Shown: positions 1 to 5,790 of the stretch, piece by piece
Numbering within the stretch: the first letter of the stretch is position 1
Layout of the letters: every line of letters starts with the position of its first letter
Assembly (NCBI GenBank): GCA_030731685.1
Contig: JANQTO010000333.1
Span: 1-10,590, forward strand
DNA from: Nonlabens sp.
GTDB taxonomy: Bacteria > Bacteroidota > Bacteroidia > Flavobacteriales > Flavobacteriaceae
DNA length: 10,590 nucleotides
Direction of reading: 5' to 3'
Program-made: the position numbers and the translations under genes
Notes under the pieces: model-generated
Database searches by the model: none
Seen by the model: only the letters and a program-made list of their open reading frames with translations
What the model was told of the DNA's origin: nothing

Positions 1-2
1 AC

Positions 3-449
3 ACCATACAATGCATAGATAGTGGCTGTAAAGGAACTTACGACGGCCCTGAATTTATAAATGGTGAAGACATCGCACACCAGTTCTCAAACAAAATGAG
101 TGCTTCTGTAGGAAACAAGTTGAAGAACCTTTACCAAAAGAAGAAGTATAAAAAAGTAGACTTAACTAAAATTTCAATGTCCACTAAAGGTATGGGTAGC
201 GGCCGTGTAGTTTATACACTTGAAATACCTTTTGCCTCGGTAAAATCAAAATGCGATGCGTTTACTTCCTTCGACCATGTAGGAGGCTGGAATCATAAAC
301 CAGATTTAGTAAAAAGGAAAAACGAACTGCGAGGCGTCACATTAATAAAACATCAATTAGACATTAGCCACCTAAAACAAACGCCCGAAGGTTTACAGGA
401 ATACTGGATTCAGTGGAAAAACAATATTTTACAACTAGAATGCGAGTAA
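3..449 (+). CDS. Hypothetical protein, C-terminal 148 residues (5' end outside window)
   Basis: I do not recognise a named family. The frame is open from base 3 to the TAA at 447-449, so an ATG at 96 is only an internal methionine: 31 codons upstream of it are open and look protein-like. The visible part begins with a CIDSGC pair of cysteines, continues through a hydrophilic, Lys-rich stretch (KLKNLYQKKKYKKVD), then a glycine-rich STKGMGSGRVVY segment, an aromatic and His-containing FDHVGGWNH motif, and ends near EYWIQWKNN with one more cysteine close to the terminus. No membrane segment is visible. The composition suits a small soluble or periplasmic protein; whether it has a signal peptide cannot be judged because the N-terminus is missing. 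It faces trkH tail to tail and is probably unrelated to it. That this is a real gene is likely; its function is unknown. Confidence 0.7.
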   Translation, partial: TIQCIDSGCKGTYDGPEFINGEDIAHQFSNKMSASVGNKLKNLYQKKKYKKVDLTKISMSTKGMGSGRVVYTLEIPFASVKSKCDAFTSFDHVGGWNHKPDLVKRKNELRGVTLIKHQLDISHLKQTPEGLQEYWIQWKNNILQLECE

Positions 450-518
450 GCATATCGCTAAATAATAGCAAAAGATTTAAACTTCTACAAATCAACGAAT
501 CAGAAATTAACAATCACT

Positions 519-535
519 TTTTTACGTAGTAAAAA
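519..535. terminator. Weak AT-rich hairpin in convergent gap, possible bidirectional terminator
   Basis: The arms TTTTTAC and GTAAAAA pair perfectly over 7 bp around a 3-base GTA loop. The hairpin lies between the 3' ends of the leftmost gene and trkH, where a shared terminator would be expected, and the T-rich and A-rich arms would give a U-rich tail in both directions. The stem has only one G-C pair, so it is thermodynamically weak. The rest of the 450-585 gap is AT-rich and carries the heptad repeats listed separately. Confidence 0.25.
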
Positions 536-540
536 TAGAA

Positions 541-577
541 TTGGCAATTTGGAACTTGGAACATTAAACCTTGGAAT
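541..577. repeat. Degenerate heptad repeat, TTGGAAC type
   Basis: TTGGAAC occurs twice in tandem (549-555 and 556-562). It is preceded by a related TTGGCAAT (541-548) and followed after 8 bases by TTGGAAT (571-577). The same words recur between fbaA and accD (TTGGCAATT at 9489, TTGGAACTT at 9551). It begins 23 bases from the 3' end of the leftmost candidate hairpin and ends just before the trkH stop codon. No coding potential is seen. Confidence 0.6.
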
Positions 578-585
578 TTCAACTC

Positions 586-2085
586 CTATCTATTCCTCCA
601 AAAGAAAGGCGTCAATAATATAAGTACCGTAAATAGCTCTAGCCTACCTATAAGCATTAAAAATGCACACCACCATTTACCTATAGATGGCAACCACGCA
701 AAATTATCTACGGGAGATAGTTTTCCAAAAGCTGGACCTACGTTTCCTAAACTAGTAAGCGAGCCACCTATGGCAGTTTCAAAATCTAATCCTAGAGCTG
801 CGAGACCTACAGCTCCTACGATAAAGGAAAGCATGTAGAGTATAAAGAAACCCAGAACGTTGAATACAATTTGCGGTGGCACTGCTCTATTATTAAATCG
901 CACGGGCAAGATTGCGTTAGGGTGCAACGTGCGCTTAAATTCCATGACACCGTTACGTATAAGGATAATATGTCGCACAACCTTGATACCACCAGACGTG
1001 GAACCTGCACTACCGCCTAAAAAGAACAAACCAAAAAACATGATTGTCAAAAACGGTGTCCACATGGTATAGTCTGCACTAACAAAACCAGTCGTGGTCA
1101 TTACAGCAAGAACTTGAAAAGTACTATGTCTAACCGCGCTTTCCAGCTCACCCCAGACCATAGGATGGTCTATACTGCTAGTCAGAGCAACGTTTGCTTG
1201 AAAATATATAAGTGTGGCCCCCAAAATAGAAAAGCCTAAAACAAATGCTGCGTACCACTTAAACTCTGTATCTCGTATTATTTTGCGGAACTGACCCTTT
1301 ATGGCAAAGTAACTCAATACAAAATTTGCCCCTGCAATGAACATAAAAACGACAATAATCCATTGAATAATAGGCGTTTCGTTCCAGTATGCGACGCTGG
1401 CGTTTTTAGTTGAAAAACCTCCTGTAGAAAGCGTGCTAAGTGCGTGGTTGACAGCATCAAACCAGCCCATACCGGCAAGCTTAAGTAGTAATGCTTCTAT
1501 ACCCGTGAAGCCCACGTAGATAATCCATAAACGTTTTGCAGTATCTGTAATTCTAGGATGCAATTTATCGCCGCTAGGTCCAGGTGCCTCTGCAGCAAAT
1601 AACTGCATACCGCCTATTCCGAGTAATGGCAATATCGCAACGGCAAGCACGATAATACCCATTCCACCTATCCAGTGCGTGAGACTACGCCAAAACAAAA
1701 TTCCTCTAGGCATAGACTCTATATCTGTCATAATACTCGCGCCAGTCGTTGTAAAGCCACTCATAGTCTCAAAAAAGGCGTCAGAATAATTTGGGATTGC
1801 ACCGGTAAAAACGTAAGGCATGGTTCCGGCAAAAGCCATAATCAACCAGCCAAATGTCACAATCAAATAACCTTCTTTTTTTTGTAGCACTTTAACGTGG
1901 TCTCGCGTAAAATACATCGCGATACCACCAGTGATTACTGCAACCGCCGCTGCAAGTAAAATATACCAGCCCTCGAACTCACTATAAATAGCGCTCACCA
2001 CTGAACTTATAGACATAAAGCCGCCATTAAAGAGCAGCAATAGCCCCATGATGTAGACAATTATTTTATAGTTGAGTCTCGTCAT
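586..2085 (-). CDS. trkH: TrkH family potassium uptake protein (pore subunit)
   Basis: This is the inner-membrane, ion-conducting subunit of a Trk-type K+ uptake system, 499 residues long, close to the usual size. It is strongly hydrophobic throughout. The four pore-loop signatures of the TrkH/KtrB/HKT superfamily are visible in order: TTTGAS (112-117), STGGFS (220-225), TTTGF (330-334) and SLGNVGP (445-451). Other family hallmarks are GMGIIVLAVAILP (141-153), the glycine/serine-rich intramembrane loop GGSAGSTSGGIKVVR (357-371), and GRLELFTVLILLTPFFW near the C-terminus. Its ATG follows the trkA TAA directly (TAAATG), so the two genes are almost certainly co-transcribed and probably translationally coupled, with TrkA as the cytoplasmic regulatory partner. 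The start at 2085 is well supported by that junction and by the immediate first membrane helix (residues 7-30). Nothing appears truncated. The coupling ion (H+ or Na+) cannot be told from sequence. Confidence 0.96.
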   Translation of the reverse strand: MTRLNYKIIVYIMGLLLLFNGGFMSISSVVSAIYSEFEGWYILLAAAVAVITGGIAMYFTRDHVKVLQKKEGYLIVTFGWLIMAFAGTMPYVFTGAIPNYSDAFFETMSGFTTTGASIMTDIESMPRGILFWRSLTHWIGGMGIIVLAVAILPLLGIGGMQLFAAEAPGPSGDKLHPRITDTAKRLWIIYVGFTGIEALLLKLAGMGWFDAVNHALSTLSTGGFSTKNASVAYWNETPIIQWIIVVFMFIAGANFVLSYFAIKGQFRKIIRDTEFKWYAAFVLGFSILGATLIYFQANVALTSSIDHPMVWGELESAVRHSTFQVLAVMTTTGFVSADYTMWTPFLTIMFFGLFFLGGSAGSTSGGIKVVRHIILIRNGVMEFKRTLHPNAILPVRFNNRAVPPQIVFNVLGFFILYMLSFIVGAVGLAALGLDFETAIGGSLTSLGNVGPAFGKLSPVDNFAWLPSIGKWWCAFLMLIGRLELFTVLILLTPFFWRNR

Positions 2086-3435
2086 TTATAAAAAGAGTTT
2101 TTCAACCTTAGCTATAGCTTTAGGTAAGCAACAAACAACCACACGGTCGCCTTCTTGTATTTTTAAGTCATCTACAACCGTGTAACCTTCACCACTGCGC
2201 ACTACACCGCCTATGATGGCGCTACGAGTGAGGTCTATATCTTTTACTAATTTGTCACAAACAGCGCTGTTTGGCTTTACTTGAAATTCCAGCAATTCAG
2301 CATTCATGCTGTTAAGCTTGGTCATGGCGACTACTTCACCTTTGCGTATAAATCTGAAGATATTATTTGCAGCAAGTAGTTTTTTGTTGATGAGCGTATC
2401 CACGCCTATGCTGTGCGAGATTTGAAAATAGTCCATGTTTTCAACTAGCGCTATGGTTTTATTCACACTTTTGCTCTTTGCCATAAGGCAGGAAATAATA
2501 TTTGTTTCACTGTTTCCAGTAACCGCTATAAAAGCATCCATCTCGTGGATATTTTCCTCTTGCAGCAACTCTACATTACGACCATCACCATTTATAACGA
2601 GTACTTCAGGAAGTGCATCGGCAAGATCAAAAGCCTTGTTTGAATTCACTTCTAGTAACTTCACATTAATCCCCATATTACTCAATATGGTTGCGGTTTG
2701 TCTACCTATGTTACTACCGCCCAGAATCATCACATTTTTGATAATGCGCTTTGTCTTTCCTGTAAGTTTATAAAGTTCCTCAACACCATCCTGCGAGGTC
2801 ATAAAATAGACTTGGTCACCTTCCTTATACTGTGTGTCCTCACGAGGTATGAGCGTATATTGTGTCCCAAAACGCTGAATCGCAATGGGCATAAAATGTA
2901 TCTCGGGCAATATGTGCGAAGCTTCCTTAACGCTTTTACCTACAAAACTTGCAGTACGAGGTAGCGTAACACCTATCATGGTAAGCGCCCCATTTTCAAA
3001 TTCGTAACTATCATTAAATGCACTCTGGCTTAACAAAAGTTCGATTTCCTTACTTGCCAGCATTTCTGGCGAAATGAGTTCATCGATACCAAATTTTGAG
3101 AAACCTATACTTTCTTGATTCTCAATAAACTCGGTATTTGCAATACGTGCTATAGTACGTTTTGCACCCAGTTGCTTGCTCAGTACAGATATGGTAATAT
3201 TTGTAGTCTCGCTGCTAGTAACGGCAATTACAAGGTCTGCCTCGCTTACACGGGCATCATTTAATATTTTTATGGAAGTAGAATCACCGCGTAAGGTCCT
3301 TATATCCAGATGCGTGTCGGCATGATACAAATTTTCCTTAACGGGATCTATTAACGTTATGTCTTGGGACTCATAGGACAGCAGTTTAGCAAGGTGGAAC
3401 CCTACTTCTCCTGCGCCAGCAATGATAATTTTCAT
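2086..3435 (-). CDS. trkA: Trk system potassium transporter regulatory subunit TrkA
   Basis: Cytoplasmic NAD(H)-binding gating subunit that assembles on TrkH, 449 residues, close to the E. coli TrkA length. It has the family's duplicated architecture of two RCK_N/RCK_C modules. The first Rossmann fold starts at the N-terminus with GAGEVG (7-12) and an acidic residue ending strand 2 (D30 in LIDP). The first RCK_C lies roughly at 140-225. A second Rossmann fold starts with GGSNIG (239-244) and E262, and a second RCK_C spans roughly 370-449. RGDST (49-53) and NGDG (282-285) are the matching after-strand-3 motifs of the two halves. Both nucleotide-binding glycine motifs are intact, so both halves may bind ligand. 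The gene precedes trkH with no spacer, giving a trkA-trkH operon divergent from ubiE/menG. The ATG at 3435 opens directly into the first beta strand, so the start is secure. Confidence 0.96.
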   Translation of the reverse strand: MKIIIAGAGEVGFHLAKLLSYESQDITLIDPVKENLYHADTHLDIRTLRGDSTSIKILNDARVSEADLVIAVTSSETTNITISVLSKQLGAKRTIARIANTEFIENQESIGFSKFGIDELISPEMLASKEIELLLSQSAFNDSYEFENGALTMIGVTLPRTASFVGKSVKEASHILPEIHFMPIAIQRFGTQYTLIPREDTQYKEGDQVYFMTSQDGVEELYKLTGKTKRIIKNVMILGGSNIGRQTATILSNMGINVKLLEVNSNKAFDLADALPEVLVINGDGRNVELLQEENIHEMDAFIAVTGNSETNIISCLMAKSKSVNKTIALVENMDYFQISHSIGVDTLINKKLLAANNIFRFIRKGEVVAMTKLNSMNAELLEFQVKPNSAVCDKLVKDIDLTRSAIIGGVVRSGEGYTVVDDLKIQEGDRVVVCCLPKAIAKVEKLFL

Positions 3436-3455
3436 AAACTCGCTTCTGTGAACTG

Positions 3456-3463
3456 TAAAGATA
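3456..3463 (-). promoter_or_regulatory. Candidate -7 box for trkA-trkH
   Basis: On the minus strand this reads TATCTTTA followed by C, one mismatch from the Bacteroidota -7 consensus TAnnTTTG. It ends 20 bases before the trkA ATG, the same distance as the better box in front of fbaA. No convincing -33 TTG is seen at the usual spacing, so this is tentative. Confidence 0.3.
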
Positions 3464-3522
3464 CCTTAAAGCGTGCAGTTGATAAAAAATAGAGCCATTT
3501 ATGTGTGGTTGGTCTATAATAT

Positions 3523-3542
3523 TTCGCTTTCGCGAAAGCGAA
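3523..3542. repeat. Perfect 20-bp palindrome between trkA and ubiE
   Basis: The 20 bases are exactly self-complementary, centred on CGCG, with the 16-bp core CGCTTTCGCGAAAGCG (3525-3540) and one extra TT/AA pair of bases on each side. It lies in the divergent region, ending 26 bases before the ubiE -7 box and about 88 bases from the trkA start. There is no T-run, and it stands before promoters rather than after a gene, so a terminator role is unlikely. The same 16-bp core recurs inside fbaA at 8771-8786. It could be a protein-binding site (operator or nucleoid or chromosome-organising protein) or a genome-wide high-copy motif. Confidence 0.9.
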
Positions 3543-3568
3543 CTCCCCAAAAACCTAAAGCACTGCAC

Positions 3569-3576
3569 TATCTTTG
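3569..3576 (+). promoter_or_regulatory. -7 promoter box for ubiE-porT
   Basis: TATCTTTG matches the Bacteroidota -7 consensus TAnnTTTG exactly and ends 15 bases before the ATG at 3592. Its last three bases (TTG) are in frame with ubiE and can be mistaken for a start codon at 3574; an initiation codon inside the -7 element would lie upstream of the predicted transcript start. No clear -33 TTG element is visible. Confidence 0.55.
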
Positions 3577-3591
3577 CAACTAGATAAACAA

Positions 3592-4332
3592 ATGAACGTG
3601 AGCACAGACCAAGTAAAACCAGACCAAAAAGACCCAAGCGGCAAAAAGGAACAGGTTACTAAAATGTTTGATACCATAAGCGGCGAGTATGACGGACTAA
3701 ACCGCATGATATCGCTGGGACTGGACCAAAAATGGCGCGATAATGTCGTGAACATGGTCGCAGCGCACGAGCCAGATGTCATCATGGACATTGCCACAGG
3801 AACAGGTGACCTCGTTATAAAAATGGCACGAGCGACTAACGCTTCTAAGCTTATAGGACTGGACATATCACCCGGAATGCTGGAGGTAGGAAAGGTGAAG
3901 GTGAAGCAAGAGGCGCTGGACAACCGCATAGAAATGGTGATAGGCGATTCTGAAAACCTGCAGTTTGAAGATAATTCTATAGACGCGGTAACGGTTTCTT
4001 ATGGTGTGCGCAATTTTGAAGATTTAGAAAAAGGCCTTAGCGAGATTTTGCGCGTATTGAAACCTAGTGGCGTTTTGGTTATTTTAGAAACGAGCGTCCC
4101 TACAAAGTTTCCATTCAAACAAGGTTATGCATTGTACTCTGGACTTATAGTTCCCGCACTGGGCAAGCTTTTCTCTAAAGATAAAGTTGCTTATGGTTAC
4201 TTATCTGAAAGTGCGTCTAAATTTCCTTATGGCGAGAAGTTCAACAATATTTTACGAAAAGTTGGGTTTAATAATGTGGAGAGCCATTTACAATTCCACG
4301 GTGCCTCTACTATTTATAAAGCAGTTAAATAA
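3592..4332 (+). CDS. ubiE: Demethylmenaquinone methyltransferase (UbiE/MenG family)
   Basis: SAM-dependent C-methyltransferase for the last step of menaquinone synthesis (demethylmenaquinone to menaquinone). Bacteroidota generally use menaquinone, so the MenG role is more relevant than the ubiquinone one. From the ATG at 3592 it is 246 residues, a typical size. The N-terminal KKEQVTKMFDTISGEYDGLNRMISLGLD segment is characteristic of the family. SAM motif I is DIATGTGDL (66-74), followed by GLDIS (89-93), GDSENLQF (118-125), the signature YGVRNF (137-142) and RVLKPSG (154-160). I place the start at ATG 3592 rather than the upstream in-frame TTG at 3574, because that TTG is part of a consensus -7 box and the six extra residues add nothing conserved. 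porT follows 4 bp after the stop, so the two are probably one transcript. Confidence 0.93.
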   Translation: MNVSTDQVKPDQKDPSGKKEQVTKMFDTISGEYDGLNRMISLGLDQKWRDNVVNMVAAHEPDVIMDIATGTGDLVIKMARATNASKLIGLDISPGMLEVGKVKVKQEALDNRIEMVIGDSENLQFEDNSIDAVTVSYGVRNFEDLEKGLSEILRVLKPSGVLVILETSVPTKFPFKQGYALYSGLIVPALGKLFSKDKVAYGYLSESASKFPYGEKFNNILRKVGFNNVESHLQFHGASTIYKAVK

Positions 4333-4336
4333 TTAC

Positions 4337-5053
4337 ATGAGAATACTAGGTTTATATATATGCGTTTTTTTATGTGGCGCACAATTTTTACAGGCGCAGC
4401 GTGTGCGTGAAAAAATAGCAAACGACGCCACTGGCGGTAGAGGTCAGATAGACAACCAGCGCTACACTTGGGGTTATTATCTGGGACTGAACATCTACGA
4501 TTATAAATTTGATTATAACGAGATTACAAATGAAGTGTACGTAAACCCAAGTATGGGTTTCAATGTAGGCCTTGTAGGTGATATTAAAATCAACGACTAC
4601 CTAAACTTCAGACTAGAGCCAGGAATTAATTTTGCCACACGTAATCTTACATTTAGAGACCCTTCACTAACCACTATTTCAGAACGTGACCGTGAGGTGA
4701 CCTCAACATATATTCACGTACCTGCGCTCCTTAAAGTAAGTACAAAACGTCTTAACAACTGGAAACCATTTATTATAGGTGGCGCCTCATATTCTCGAAA
4801 CTTAAGTAGTAATGAAATGAACCTGGACGACAATAGCTCTGGACAGTTCAGACAGGTGACTGATGTTTTTAATTACGAGCTGGGCATAGGTGTAGATTTA
4901 TATTTATTCTACTTTAAGTTTACGCCTTCTTTAAGAGGTGTTTTTGCCATTAACGATGAGCTAGTAAGAGATGTAGACCCTAATAGTGTGTACACTAGCA
5001 GTATAAGCAGCATGCAGTCTCGCGGCGTGTTTTTACATTTTACGTTTCAGTAG
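4337..5053 (+). CDS. porT: PorT/SprT-like type IX secretion outer-membrane protein
   Basis: A 238-residue predicted outer-membrane beta-barrel protein. Residues 1-20 form a signal peptide (short basic start, hydrophobic LGLYICVFLCGAQFL, AQA-type cleavage site before Q21). The mature part alternates polar and hydrophobic residues as in an 8-stranded porin-like barrel and ends in an aromatic FLHFTFQ strand. The GYYLGLNIYDYKFDY segment (47-61) and the location directly after ubiE fit PorT (SprT in gliding flavobacteria), a component required for type IX secretion. The frame is open further upstream to an ATG at 4187, but that would lie inside ubiE and give a non-signal N-terminus. ATG 4337, four bases after the ubiE stop, is the right start. 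The last 14 bases overlap the convergent RNA methyltransferase gene. The assignment relies on remembered synteny and motif resemblance; a generic outer-membrane barrel protein is the alternative. Confidence 0.78.
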   Translation: MRILGLYICVFLCGAQFLQAQRVREKIANDATGGRGQIDNQRYTWGYYLGLNIYDYKFDYNEITNEVYVNPSMGFNVGLVGDIKINDYLNFRLEPGINFATRNLTFRDPSLTTISERDREVTSTYIHVPALLKVSTKRLNNWKPFIIGGASYSRNLSSNEMNLDDNSSGQFRQVTDVFNYELGIGVDLYLFYFKFTPSLRGVFAINDELVRDVDPNSVYTSSISSMQSRGVFLHFTFQ

Positions 5054-5765
5054 TACGTAACCACTCGGCTAGTATTATTGCTGATGCTGTTGCTACATTC
5101 AAGCTTTCCGTAGTTTGTGTGCCGTACTGAGGAATCGTGTATGCTTTACCCAAATTCATAATTGCAGAGCTTACACCGTGTGACTCATTCCCAAGGACCA
5201 GCGCGGCATTTTCTGGCAATATATTTTTGTAAATACTTGTTCCGTTCATTGCTGTTACCAGTATGGGAAGTTGTAATTGCGATAGGTATTTTTCTAAATC
5301 TGTATAATATACATGAACCCTTCCTATAGAAGCCATACTTGCCTGCACGGCTTTAGGGTTATAGTGGTCTACCGTGTTTTTTGAGCATACAATATGACTA
5401 ATCCCAAACCAATCGCACAACCTCATTATAGTTCCTAAATTTCCCGGGTCTTGAATATCGTCTAGTACAAGTATACGACCTGTTTGCGGCAACTCATGCG
5501 TTTCTGGCATTTTAAAAATTGCCAAATATCCCGGCGCCGTTTTAAGCGAAGAGATTTGCTGCATCTCTTTAGGAGTTATCGTCTCACATTGGGTTCCTTC
5601 TATAGTATCGAGTCCTTCAGTTACTAAAACCATTACGGCTTCTAAGGTGGTTTCTAACAGCTCACAAACCGACTTGTAGCCTTCAACCACAAACTGCTTA
5701 TGCGTTTCCCTACCTTTTTTTGTGGCAAGGCTCTTGATTGTTTTTAATGTATTCTTAGAAACCAT
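5040..5765 (-). CDS. TrmH/SpoU family RNA 2'-O-methyltransferase
   Basis: A SPOUT-class SAM-dependent RNA methyltransferase of 241 residues, predicted cytoplasmic, acting on tRNA or rRNA ribose. An N-terminal substrate-binding domain of the L30e/eL8-like type (about 1-90, with the typical FVVEGYKSVCELL at 25-37) precedes the knotted catalytic domain. All three SpoU motifs are present: motif 1 DIQDPGNLGTIMR (103-115, with N109 and catalytic R115), motif 2 LVLGNESHGV (189-198, with E194) and motif 3 SLNVATASAI (221-230, with N223). The target nucleotide cannot be assigned from sequence. The gene is convergent with porT (14-bp overlap of 3' ends) and divergent from tamL with only 25 bp between starts, so its own promoter must lie at least partly inside the tamL coding region. 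The ATG at 5765 gives a normal family length. Confidence 0.9.
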   Translation of the reverse strand: MVSKNTLKTIKSLATKKGRETHKQFVVEGYKSVCELLETTLEAVMVLVTEGLDTIEGTQCETITPKEMQQISSLKTAPGYLAIFKMPETHELPQTGRILVLDDIQDPGNLGTIMRLCDWFGISHIVCSKNTVDHYNPKAVQASMASIGRVHVYYTDLEKYLSQLQLPILVTAMNGTSIYKNILPENAALVLGNESHGVSSAIMNLGKAYTIPQYGTQTTESLNVATASAIILAEWLRTTET

Positions 5766-5773
5766 TTAAATTG

Positions 5774-5781
5774 TATTTTTG
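5774..5781 (+). promoter_or_regulatory. -7 promoter box for tamL
   Basis: TATTTTTG fits TAnnTTTG exactly and ends 9 bases before the ATG at 5791, implying a very short 5' leader. Its final TTG (5779-5781) is in frame with tamL and mimics a start codon. No clear -33 element is seen. The box lies in the 25-bp gap between divergent genes. Confidence 0.45.
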
Positions 5782-5790
5782 ACCCAATCT

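Noticed and set aside
96..98. ATG at 96 as the start of the leftmost gene
   Set aside because: The frame is open to the window edge and the upstream codons encode a protein-like sequence continuous with the rest, so the gene is cut by the window.
816..1072. Open frames on both strands inside trkH (and similar ones inside trkA, tamL and fbaA)
   Set aside because: They overlap strongly supported genes in other frames, lack recognisable motifs and have low-quality composition; they are shadows.
3515..3520. TATAAT hexamer upstream of ubiE, resembling a sigma70 -10 box
   Set aside because: The main sigma factor of Bacteroidota recognises TAnnTTTG rather than TATAAT, and an exact TAnnTTTG box lies closer to the gene.
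3523..3542. Palindrome as a rho-independent terminator
   Set aside because: It has no loop and no adjacent T-run, and it lies between two divergent gene starts where no transcript ends.
4187..4336. In-frame upstream extension of porT to an ATG at 4187
   Set aside because: It lies wholly inside ubiE in another frame and would hide the clear signal peptide that starts at 4337.
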